DNA of 64,000 nt from Tabrizicola_A aquatica (lineage in GTDB: Bacteria; Pseudomonadota; Alphaproteobacteria; Rhodobacterales; Rhodobacteraceae). The notes under the pieces were generated by a model. The model was not told where the DNA came from. It made no database searches and saw only the letters and a list, made by a program, of their open reading frames with translations. This document shows, piece after piece, positions 44,278 to 52,551 of the stretch (within the stretch, counting starts at the first letter, position 1; every line of letters begins with the position of its first letter). Position numbers and translations under genes: made by a program. Where the stretch lies: the NCBI GenBank assembly GCA_965194375.1, contig OZ239428.1; one strand, 5' to 3'.

Positions 44278-45201
44278 CTAGATTCGTCCGACCCAAAGGC
44301 CAGATTGGACAAGGCGGTTGATGTGACTGCGGATCAGGCGAACAACGGCCTTTGTGACAGGAGCTGCAGCACGGTGCGGGGCATGGGCCAGGATCAGCTC
44401 ACGGCTGATGATGGGATCGGTGATCTTTTGGGCAATGACGCGGCCAGCGGCAAGGTCCGCCTGAACCGCCGTCAGCGGCAAAATGGTGCGAATGGTGCCT
44501 GCGGCGACCAGATCACAGATTGTCGGCAAGGTATCGAGTTCCATCGCCACGTTCAGCGCCACTTGACCGCGGGCACAGGCCTCATCCACCAAAAGCCGCA
44601 AGCCATGGGGCTGGCTGGGAAGCGCAAGTTCGGCGCCGACAATCTCGGCCAACGCAATGCCATCTGGCCTGCCAAGCAAAGGCAGCGAGGGCGATGAGAT
44701 CAGATACATATCCTCGAACAGCAAATGCTCACTGTCCAACAGTGCGCTGGAGCGGGTCTTGTAAAGCACGGCAAGATCCACCTTGCCGTTCGCCAGCCAG
44801 TCGGCCACATGACCGCTGAACGCTTCCAGAACCCGCATGCGGATGCCCGGATAATCCGCACGCACCTGCGACAGCAAGGGGGCCAGCAAGATCAATCCAA
44901 CCGAAGGCGGCACCCCCAAGGTCACCGTGCCCTCCAGCACGCCTGCGCTTCGCACCACTTCCTGCCGCAGGCTTTCCATATCGGCCAGAATCCCACGCGC
45001 CCGGGCCAAAAAGGTTTCGCCCACCTCGGTCAGCAGAACGCCTCGGCCGTTGCGGTAAAACAACTGCACCCCAAGATCTGCCTCAAGATCGCGCACCCGG
45101 CGGCTGAGCGCCGATTGCGCGATGTTGTTTTGCAGGGCCGATTTCGTGAAGCTGCCGGTCTCGGCAATGCTCACGAAATAGCGCAGGTCCACGAGTTCCA
45201 C
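44278..45201 (-). CDS. LysR-family transcriptional regulator
   Basis: LTTR of 307 aa with the N-terminal helix-turn-helix (LRYFVSIAETGSFTKSALQN, NIAQSALSRRVRDLEADLGV) and a periplasmic-binding-like effector domain (GTVTLGVPPSVGLILLAPLL). GTG 45201 is preferred (VELVDLRYF opening, AAGGG just upstream); an ATG at 45243, overlapping the hyuB stop, is the alternative and also has a possible ribosome site. Lying directly downstream of hyuAB, it may regulate hyuAB or the Old Yellow Enzyme gene that follows. Confidence 0.85.
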   Translation of the reverse strand: MELVDLRYFVSIAETGSFTKSALQNNIAQSALSRRVRDLEADLGVQLFYRNGRGVLLTEVGETFLARARGILADMESLRQEVVRSAGVLEGTVTLGVPPSVGLILLAPLLSQVRADYPGIRMRVLEAFSGHVADWLANGKVDLAVLYKTRSSALLDSEHLLFEDMYLISSPSLPLLGRPDGIALAEIVGAELALPSQPHGLRLLVDEACARGQVALNVAMELDTLPTICDLVAAGTIRTILPLTAVQADLAAGRVIAQKITDPIISRELILAHAPHRAAAPVTKAVVRLIRSHINRLVQSGLWVGRI

Positions 45202-45235
45202 GTCTGCCCTTCCCTTCAGGCCAAAGCCTGTGCCG

Positions 45236-47014
45236 TCAGGCATGCTGGCCCGACCTCACTTTGGCCCGCAGCGCTTCGGTTGCGGGCATGTCGAGCCCCC
45301 AGTCGTAACCATTGCTGACCGGCTTGAACACCACGGCGTAGACGTCGCGGGCATGTTCCACCGTGATGTAGCCATCCAGAAGATCGTCCAGCACCTTGGC
45401 GGGGTCGCGGTTCAAAGGATTGCCATACCCGCCGCCGCAGGGCGAAAGGTAGGTCACAACATCCCCAAGCTCGGCCTGAAGGCCCGAGAATTTGGCCGCG
45501 ACATCGCGCGGAGGGGCATCACTTTTGTGGTTGTGGATACGAACCGCCGCCGTCGCCCCCTCATGGCCGCCGAAAATGCCCCATGGCACATCTTCGTTGC
45601 GGTCGGATTCATGGGTCATATAGCCTGGCGTCAGGAAGCGCTGTGATTTGACCACCCCCATGCCGCCGCGATACTCGCCCGCGCCGGGGAACACATCGTC
45701 ACGGATCTCGTAGCGGTCGCAGATCATCGGCAATTGCATGCCAAGATCTTCAAGCGGGTTGTTGCGGGTGTTGCGCATCAACTCTTCGATGGTGTCCGGA
45801 CCGTCTGACTTCGGACGCCCGCCCATCGCGGCCTCGTTCACCTCGATGAGCACCCAGTAATCGCCCGAAGGTTTCACCCCGGAATAGGCGGCAAACGACA
45901 GACACGCAGCGTTTCCGGCGGTGCATTTGTCGGGCAGAACCGGGGCCAATGCCTTGATGATCAGGTCAACGACCCGCTGGATCTGGTTGAACCGCGCCTC
46001 ACAGGCCGCCGGGGCGATGGGGTTGAAGATCGACCCCAAGGGTGCGGTCACCTTGACGGGGCGGAACGACCCTTCGTTTTGCGGGATGTATTCGCTGTTG
46101 GTATAGGTATCCAACAAAAGCGCGCGGAAGGCGAAATAGCACGCCACCTTGGTGGAGCCTTCGAACGGCACGTTGAAGGCGGTTGGCACCTGCGGAGAAG
46201 AGCCGGTCAGGTCTACTTCAACATCATCACCCCGCACCCGAACCGTCACACAGATCGGCAGATGCTTGCCCCGCGTGCGCCCGTCATCATCCATGAAACC
46301 TTCGGCGTAATAGTCGCCATCCGGGATCTTGGCGATTTCGCGCCGCAGCATGGCTTCGGAATAATCCATCAACTGCTTGGCGGCCTGTTCCACCGTGCTG
46401 CGGCCATAGGTATCCATCAATTCGCAATAGCGTTTGACGCCCAGTTCGGCAGCGGCAATCTGCGCTTCAAGGTCGCGCATAACCAGCCCCGGCACCCGGG
46501 TGTTGCCCGAGATATAGCGCCACAGCGTGTCATTGCGCTTGCCCGCCTCGACCAGCTTTAGCCCGTTCAAAAGCATGCCTTCGGCAAACACATCCGGCAC
46601 GTCGATGATCAGGCCGGGTGTGGCCGCGCCGATATCCAGATGGTGCGCCGTGTTGGCCGAAAAGCCCACAAGATCACCCCGGTAAAAGATCGGCATGACG
46701 ATGCCGATATCGGGCGAATGGCTGGCACCGTAATAGGGGTGGTTGTGGATCACCACATCCCCCTCACGCCAGTCTGACAGCGGGATGCTTTTCTCGATGC
46801 CGCGCATATAGCCCGGGATCGACCCGATGTGCATCGGCGTCGAATCGCTTTCGCACAGCGTGTTGTAGTCCAGATCAAACAGCCCAGCGCCAAGGTCTTG
46901 GCTTTCGCGGATGATGGATGAATAGGACATGCGATAGAGGACATTGCCCATCTGTTCGGCAATGGCGTGCAACGCGCCACCGATGACTTGCAGTGTGATC
47001 GGATCAATTGTCAT
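45236..47014 (-). CDS. hyuB: Hydantoinase B / oxoprolinase family protein (first copy)
   Basis: HyuB-type subunit of 592 aa. It starts MTIDPITLQVIGGALHAIAE and has IHNHPYYGASHSPDIGIVMP, DLTGSSPQVPTAFNVPFEGS, CTAGNAACLSFAAYSG and the C-terminal SPCGGGYGNPLNRDP. With HyuA it forms an ATP-dependent enzyme that opens hydantoin, 5-oxoproline, caprolactam or similar rings. It starts three bases after the hyuA stop, so both subunits are co-translated. The natural ring substrate cannot be read from the sequence. Confidence 0.87.
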   Translation of the reverse strand: MTIDPITLQVIGGALHAIAEQMGNVLYRMSYSSIIRESQDLGAGLFDLDYNTLCESDSTPMHIGSIPGYMRGIEKSIPLSDWREGDVVIHNHPYYGASHSPDIGIVMPIFYRGDLVGFSANTAHHLDIGAATPGLIIDVPDVFAEGMLLNGLKLVEAGKRNDTLWRYISGNTRVPGLVMRDLEAQIAAAELGVKRYCELMDTYGRSTVEQAAKQLMDYSEAMLRREIAKIPDGDYYAEGFMDDDGRTRGKHLPICVTVRVRGDDVEVDLTGSSPQVPTAFNVPFEGSTKVACYFAFRALLLDTYTNSEYIPQNEGSFRPVKVTAPLGSIFNPIAPAACEARFNQIQRVVDLIIKALAPVLPDKCTAGNAACLSFAAYSGVKPSGDYWVLIEVNEAAMGGRPKSDGPDTIEELMRNTRNNPLEDLGMQLPMICDRYEIRDDVFPGAGEYRGGMGVVKSQRFLTPGYMTHESDRNEDVPWGIFGGHEGATAAVRIHNHKSDAPPRDVAAKFSGLQAELGDVVTYLSPCGGGYGNPLNRDPAKVLDDLLDGYITVEHARDVYAVVFKPVSNGYDWGLDMPATEALRAKVRSGQHA

Positions 47015-47017
47015 GGC

Positions 47018-49117
47018 TCATGCCTCCTGAGTATCGCGGCTGATGACAAGATCGCCCAACCGCATCACTTGCGAGACAAAACCGGGCGGAACGATGGTGG
47101 TGGAGTTTTGCTGCACGATGACCGCAGGTCCGGTGACAGTATCGCCGGCCTTCAGCTTCATGCGGTCAAAGCGCGGGGTCTGGATGGTCTGGCCATCGTC
47201 AAAGGTCGTGGGGCGGGCATAGAGCGCAGCCTCGGACGGGTTGTTGCGACCACCCTTCTCGAGTGGCGGGAGCCTCAACGTGTCAGAGGAAGATGTCCCG
47301 ATCACCCGCAGCGTCACCACCTGCACCGGCTGATCCTCAAACGCATGACCATATTCGGTTCGGTGGGTGGCAAAGAATCTTCGCGCCACCTCAGTAGCTG
47401 TCGCGGCGGTGAAAGGACCATCCGGCACATCAACGCGCAATTCAAACCCTTGGCCCAGATAGCGGCATTCGGCGATTCGGGTGAACTTCTGATCCGCTGC
47501 AGCGATGCCATCGGAATTCAGCTGCGCCACGGCCTCGGCGCGCAGCCGGTCAAAGGTGGCGCTGATGTTGGCCAATACTGCCGCATCCGCGCCTTGCAGA
47601 ATGGTCAGCGCCGTTTGGGTGAATTCGTAGCGCGGTTCGGTGACCAAAAGCCCCATCGCCGCCGTGATACCGGGATGCAAAGGCGCAATCACATTCTTGG
47701 CCGAAATCAACTGACCCAAGGCCACGCCGTGCAGGGGTCCTGCCCCGCCAAAGGCCATCAGGCTATAGCCGCGCGGGTCAATGCCGCGCGCCACAGAGTT
47801 GGAGGCGATGGTCAAGGCCATGGAATTGTTGATGATCTTCAGCACCCCCAAGGCGGCGTCCTTGACGCTCATGCCAAGGGGCGCGGCCAACTTGTCGCGG
47901 ATCGCGGCCTCGGACAGGGCGGGGTCAATCTTTAGCCCGCCACCAAGGAAGTGTTCGGGGTCCAACCGGCCCAACACGACTTGGGCGTCGGTCACCGTCG
48001 GGTTCTCGCCGCCTCGCCCATAGCAGGCCGGTCCCGGCTCTGCGCCAGCCGACCGGGGTCCCACACGGAAGGCCCCACCACTGTCAACATAAGCGATCGA
48101 TCCGCCGCCCGCGCCGATGGCGTCAATGTCGATCATGGGCGCGAGCACCGGCATATGGGCCACTTCGGTGTCACGCGGGTTCTTGATGGTCAGTTCCCCA
48201 CCCCGGATCACGCTGATATCGGCCGAGGTACCCCCAATGTCGATGGTGATGATCTCGCGCTGATCGCAGGCCTCGCCGGTCCAGCGCCCGCCGATCACAC
48301 CGCCCGCCGGACCAGACAAGAGCAACCCGACAGGGCTGCGGCTGGCCTGTTCGATGGTGGTGACCCCGCCATTGGATTGCATGATCCGCACAAAGGCCGT
48401 CACACCGGCCTCACGCAGACGGCGCTTCAAATTGTCCAGATAGCGCGCGGTGCGTGGCCCGATATAGGCGTTCATCGCGGCCGTCGAGAACCGCTCATAT
48501 TCGCGGATGGTGTTCACCACCTCGGAGGAGGCGCAGATGAACGCATCGGGCATCACCCGGCGTACGATCTCTTTGGCGCGCATCTCATGGTCGTTGTTCA
48601 GGAAGGAATAGAGAAAGCCGATCACCACCGCCTCAAGCCCGCGCTTGGCGAAAAGCTCGGCGGCGCGTTCAACCTCATCCTCATCCAGCGGAGTTTCCAC
48701 CACGCCGGTTGGCGGCATCAACCGTTCCGTCACGGCAATCCGGTTGCGCCGCTTGATCAGTGGGGCGCTTTGCCATGGCACATCGAACTGCAGGGAAAAG
48801 TTGTGTGGGCGTTTGTGACGGCCCATGTGCAGGATGTCGCGAAAGCCCTTGGTGGTGATCATGCCCACCTCAGCCCCGTCGCGCTCGATCACGATGTTGG
48901 TGGCAACGGTGGTGCCGTGGAACAGCGCGTCGATCTGGCCTGGGGCAACTCCGGCAATGGCGCACAGCTCCACGACGCCCTGCACCACACCGATCGACTG
49001 ATCTGCGACCGTGCTGGGCACTTTATGGGTGAACACTCTTTGCCCACCCTGCCCGCCCGCAACCTCCAGCACGAGGTCTGTGAAGGTTCCGCCAACATCA
49101 ACACCGACCCTGATCAT
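47018..49117 (-). CDS. hyuA: Hydantoinase A / oxoprolinase family protein (first copy)
   Basis: HyuA-type ATP-binding subunit of 699 aa with an actin-like fold. The opening is MIRVGVDVGGTFTDLVLEV; then GTTVATNIVIERDGAEVGMI, the second nucleotide-binding block TIDIGGTSADISVIRGGEL, and GAGGGSIAYVDSGGAFRVGP with SAGAEPGPACYGRGG. ATG 49117 is chosen for the family opening; the frame is open 66 codons further with unrelated sequence. Gene order here is A then B, the reverse of the second copy at 50.4-54.3 kb. Confidence 0.88.
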   Translation of the reverse strand: MIRVGVDVGGTFTDLVLEVAGGQGGQRVFTHKVPSTVADQSIGVVQGVVELCAIAGVAPGQIDALFHGTTVATNIVIERDGAEVGMITTKGFRDILHMGRHKRPHNFSLQFDVPWQSAPLIKRRNRIAVTERLMPPTGVVETPLDEDEVERAAELFAKRGLEAVVIGFLYSFLNNDHEMRAKEIVRRVMPDAFICASSEVVNTIREYERFSTAAMNAYIGPRTARYLDNLKRRLREAGVTAFVRIMQSNGGVTTIEQASRSPVGLLLSGPAGGVIGGRWTGEACDQREIITIDIGGTSADISVIRGGELTIKNPRDTEVAHMPVLAPMIDIDAIGAGGGSIAYVDSGGAFRVGPRSAGAEPGPACYGRGGENPTVTDAQVVLGRLDPEHFLGGGLKIDPALSEAAIRDKLAAPLGMSVKDAALGVLKIINNSMALTIASNSVARGIDPRGYSLMAFGGAGPLHGVALGQLISAKNVIAPLHPGITAAMGLLVTEPRYEFTQTALTILQGADAAVLANISATFDRLRAEAVAQLNSDGIAAADQKFTRIAECRYLGQGFELRVDVPDGPFTAATATEVARRFFATHRTEYGHAFEDQPVQVVTLRVIGTSSSDTLRLPPLEKGGRNNPSEAALYARPTTFDDGQTIQTPRFDRMKLKAGDTVTGPAVIVQQNSTTIVPPGFVSQVMRLGDLVISRDTQEA

Positions 49118-49729
49118 CGCTGTCTCCCTGATCCGGCACGACAGAAATACCAGACTTGGCGACCCATAAATGCCGCCGCGCAGGGTTCGTTCTGTCTGCT
49201 TGCGTGAAAATGAATATGGACCAGTTGATCCAACTCCTTCTCGTCTGCCAACAACGAAATTCTGGCAAAGGGTTGGAGTACCCCCCGCAGGCAGCACCAG
49301 ATCAAGGTCAGTCAAAGCCTCTCAATGGCATACTAGCCACTGATATAACTTAGAAAAGCGGCAAGAGCGTGCTCCCATCGGCACAGCTTGAACGCAAGCC
49401 ATACCCCAAGGCGATAGCTGGTATCTCGTCAATCGGTGCGGTGCTTTGAGGCTGAAGTGCCTGCCCCCCTGATGCAGCTGGGGTGTAAAGACCGCCTTGG
49501 TCACGCGGACCACGACTCCCTTGCGAGTGCCTTGAAAAGCATAGCTCGGACCACAGAAACCATGTCGAAATCATCTTCGGCCGATGCAAAACTATCCGGG
49601 GTTCCCAGAGGGCAACACGGATGGGTCAATGCACTCTTTGCAACGGTCTGCGCGCCTTTTCTCGCTTTGACTATAGATGTGTCTGGTGTCTAGCATGTTG
49701 AATGAAACCTGCCCAAAAAGGACGAAGCA
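49118..49729. other. Intergenic stretch upstream of hyuA and the cupin gene
   Basis: About 610 bases between divergent genes. Short open frames are present (for example around 49350-49590 and 49436-49690), but none has a known domain or good start, and their composition is less biased than real genes here. It should contain the promoters of both neighbours; I could not pick one with confidence. Decayed coding DNA is possible. Confidence 0.45.
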
Positions 49730-50395
49730 ATGCCCGCGACCGCCACACCCGTCGTTCATATCGATGATGACCGCTTCCGTGTCACCGAATGGCAGTTCGC
49801 ACCAGGCGCCGAGACCGGTTGGCACCGGCATGGGCATGATTACGTGATCGTACCTTTGTGCGATGGGACCCTTTCGCTGGACCTGCCCGAGGAGCAAAAA
49901 GCCGAGGCAAAGTTGACCCAAGGCGTACCCTACTCGCGCCGCGTCGGGGTGGAGCATAACGTCATCAACGGATCAAACAGCCAGCCTTTGGCCTTTCTCG
50001 AGGTCGAGGTGGTGGATGATGCCGCAGCCCATCGGCGCCGTGACACGATGGTGGCGATGATGGCCGCCTTCAACGCCCGCGATGTTGACGGGGTGATGGC
50101 CTGCATGGCTGAGGACTGCGCATTCCACGCCTCGGCAGGGGCTGAAGCTGAGGGACAACGCCACATCGGCCGCGATGCGGTGCGGCTGGCGACCGAGGCG
50201 ATTTTCGCAGCCTTCCCTCAGGCGGCATGGACCGAGGGGCAGCATGTGGTCGAGGGCGACACGGGCCTATCCAGCTGGCGCTTTGTCGGGCAAAGGGCGG
50301 ATGGCAGTGCAGTAGATGTGCGCGGTTGCGACGTGTTCGCCTTTTCCGGCGAACTGATTGCGGTGAAAGACAGCTATCGCAAGGCAAGAGTCTAA
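49730..50395 (+). CDS. Cupin domain fused to a SnoaL-like (NTF2-fold) domain
   Basis: A 221-aa protein with two small-molecule-binding domains. Residues about 10-95 are a cupin with the metal motif in APGAETGWHRHGHDYVIVPL and a later VGVEHNVING. Residues about 105-215 are SnoaL/NTF2-like (MMAAFNARDVDGVMACMAED, CAFHASAG, FAFSGELIAVKDSYR). The domain pair suggests binding or isomerisation of a small metabolite, but no reaction can be assigned. It lies between the two hyuAB copies on the other strand and ends at a strong hairpin. Confidence 0.8.
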   Translation: MPATATPVVHIDDDRFRVTEWQFAPGAETGWHRHGHDYVIVPLCDGTLSLDLPEEQKAEAKLTQGVPYSRRVGVEHNVINGSNSQPLAFLEVEVVDDAAAHRRRDTMVAMMAAFNARDVDGVMACMAEDCAFHASAGAEAEGQRHIGRDAVRLATEAIFAAFPQAAWTEGQHVVEGDTGLSSWRFVGQRADGSAVDVRGCDVFAFSGELIAVKDSYRKARV

Positions 50396-50399
50396 GCAA

Positions 50400-50427
50400 A
50401 ACGGCCCCCGCGCAAACGGGGGCCGTT
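50400..50427. terminator. Bidirectional terminator between the cupin gene and hyuA (second copy)
   Basis: Stem ACGGCCCCCG / CGGGGGCCGT, extended by an A-T pair at the base, with a CGCAAA loop, placed four bases after the cupin gene stop and before the convergent hyuA stop. On the minus strand it is followed by TTTTGC. Confidence 0.75.
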
Positions 50428-50445
50428 GATGCAATCAGGCGCTGG

Positions 50446-52539
50446 TTACTTTGCCTTTTTCTTCTTGTCACGGGTGATCAGGTAGGATCCGCTTTCCTCG
50501 AGAACTGCTGTCCAGCCCGGCTCGACCACGATGGTGGTGGTCACCTCTTCAATCACCGCCGGGCCCTTGATCTTGGCCCCGACACCCAAAGGCGTGCCGT
50601 CATAGATCGGCGTCTTGACGCGGCGGCCATCGGCGCTGAACACGGCATTGCGGTGGCCCTTCAGCGCAGCCTCAGGCTTGGCACCTTTGCCAATGCGCAT
50701 ACGCTCAGGCTTGTCGACCACGCCGTAGACCGTGCTTTCGATGTTCACCACCTCAACCACCGAATGCGGTTCGGAATAGGTGTAAAGCTGTTCATGCCGC
50801 TTGTGGAAGGCGGCGATGATCTTGCCGATCGACTTGGCGTCCACCTTGAAGTTGTCGATTTCCACCGTGCATTCATGCACCTGTCCGACATAGCGCATGT
50901 CAAGGCTGCGCTTGACCTTGATGTCCTTGCCCTTGAACCCGTCATCCTTCAGATGCGCGATGCCCTGCGCCTCGATCTGGTTGAACAGCTCATCAATCCG
51001 CGCATAGGCCGCATCGGTTTCCAGCCGCAGCGGCGAGGTGGCCATGTAGTTGTATTTGACGTCCGAAATGATCTGCCCGAAGGCACAAAGCCCCGAGGCG
51101 AGTTTCGGCAGCACGATGGTGTCGATGCCGATGGAATCGGCCAGCGCGGTGATGTGGGCCGCCGTCGCGCCCCCAGCCCCGACCAGCACGAAATCGCGCG
51201 GGTCATAGCCACGTTCCACCGTGACGCGGCGGATGCCGTTGACCATGTTCGCGTTGACGATGGTGAACATGCCATAGGCGGCACGCTCAACCGTCATCTT
51301 CAAGGGATCGGCAAGGTTGGCCTTAATGGCATCATGAGCCTTTTGGTAGTCAAGCGGCAGCCGCCCGCCGACCAGACCATCAGGATTGAGGTAGCCCAAG
51401 ACCAGATTGGCGTCCGACACGGTGGGCAGTTTGCCGCCCTGCCCATAGCAGGCCGGTCCGGGGTCAGACCCCGCCGATTGCGGGCCCATCTGCATCAGGC
51501 CCATCTCGTCGATCCAGCCAATCGAACCACCGCCCGCGCCCAGTGTTTCCACTTGGATCATCGGCACGCCAATGCGGTAGCGCAGAAAGTCGATATTCTT
51601 GTTGATGTTGGTCGACCCGTCCTTGGTCAGGGTAATGTCAAAAGACGTACCACCCATATCGACCGTGATGACGTCTTTCTTGCCAAAGGGTTCGCACACA
51701 TACTGACCCGCCGCAGGGGCCGAGGCGGGACCGGAATTGATGGCGTAAACCGAGCGATCCGTCATCGCTTGGCCAATCGCAAGCCCACCGTTCGACTGAT
51801 AATAGCGCACCGGTTGCTTGGCCCCAAGGCTGCGGAAATAGCTATCAACCGCGGCGACATAGCGCTTCATGATCGGGGCCAGATAGGCGTTCACCACGGC
51901 CGTTGAGGTGCGGGTGTATTCGCGCACCTGCGGGTAAAGTTCTGACCCCAGTGTCAGGATCACGCCCGGCATCATCTCGCGCACAATCTCGCCAGCGCGG
52001 CGTTCATGTTCGGGATGCAGGACGGACCAGACAAAGGAAATTGCCACGGTTTCCACGCCTTCGGCCTTGAACACCTCACAGGCGGCGCGGACATCGGCCT
52101 CGGTCAAGGCTTCGCGGACGGTGCCGTCTGACAAGATGCGTTCGCGCACGCCACGGCGCATAAAGCGCGGCACCAGCATGGTTGCGGGCGGATATTCCGG
52201 GTCATAGCGATAGCCGTCTTCCTTGTGACCAAGGCGGATCTCCAAGCTGTCCTCATGGCCCGCTGTGCAGATCAGACCGGTCTTGGCGCCCTTGTGGGTA
52301 ATCAGCGCATTCAGCCCCACTGTGGTGCCGTTGATGCACAGATCGCAGTTCGACACCACCTCTTCGGCAGAAACGCCCATTTCTTCGGAAATCAGCGCCA
52401 AACCGTTCTTGATGGCCAGGGTTGGATCTTGCGGGGTAGAAAGGGCTTTGAACAGGCGCACTTGGCCCGTTTTGTCCGCCAGCACGAAATCGGTGAAGGT
52501 GCCGCCAGCGTCGATGCCCAGACGATAATTGGATTTCAT
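50446..52539 (-). CDS. hyuA: Hydantoinase A / oxoprolinase / caprolactamase-type subunit (second copy)
   Basis: HyuA-type subunit of 697 aa: NYRLGIDAGGTFTDFVLADK, INGTTVGLNALITHKGAKTG, TVDMGGTSFDITLTKDGS and GAGGGSIGWIDEMGLMQMGP with SAGSDPGPACYGQGG. The C-terminus ends in a lysine-rich tail (DKKKKAK). It is only moderately like the first HyuA, so the two are separate lineages. With its HyuB partner 12 bases upstream it forms an ATP-dependent ring-opening enzyme; caprolactamases have this organisation. The nearby AraC gene is a likely regulator. Confidence 0.86.
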   Translation of the reverse strand: MKSNYRLGIDAGGTFTDFVLADKTGQVRLFKALSTPQDPTLAIKNGLALISEEMGVSAEEVVSNCDLCINGTTVGLNALITHKGAKTGLICTAGHEDSLEIRLGHKEDGYRYDPEYPPATMLVPRFMRRGVRERILSDGTVREALTEADVRAACEVFKAEGVETVAISFVWSVLHPEHERRAGEIVREMMPGVILTLGSELYPQVREYTRTSTAVVNAYLAPIMKRYVAAVDSYFRSLGAKQPVRYYQSNGGLAIGQAMTDRSVYAINSGPASAPAAGQYVCEPFGKKDVITVDMGGTSFDITLTKDGSTNINKNIDFLRYRIGVPMIQVETLGAGGGSIGWIDEMGLMQMGPQSAGSDPGPACYGQGGKLPTVSDANLVLGYLNPDGLVGGRLPLDYQKAHDAIKANLADPLKMTVERAAYGMFTIVNANMVNGIRRVTVERGYDPRDFVLVGAGGATAAHITALADSIGIDTIVLPKLASGLCAFGQIISDVKYNYMATSPLRLETDAAYARIDELFNQIEAQGIAHLKDDGFKGKDIKVKRSLDMRYVGQVHECTVEIDNFKVDAKSIGKIIAAFHKRHEQLYTYSEPHSVVEVVNIESTVYGVVDKPERMRIGKGAKPEAALKGHRNAVFSADGRRVKTPIYDGTPLGVGAKIKGPAVIEEVTTTIVVEPGWTAVLEESGSYLITRDKKKKAK

Positions 52540-52551
52540 TGCTATGCCCTC

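Noticed and set aside
49350..49693. Transposase remnant upstream of the first hyuA
   Set aside because: Short frames on both strands looked like decayed coding sequence, but none gave a recognisable transposase motif.
50227..51906. Long open frame on the plus strand (559 codons)
   Set aside because: It is antisense to the second hyuA, which has strong family motifs; the frame itself has none.
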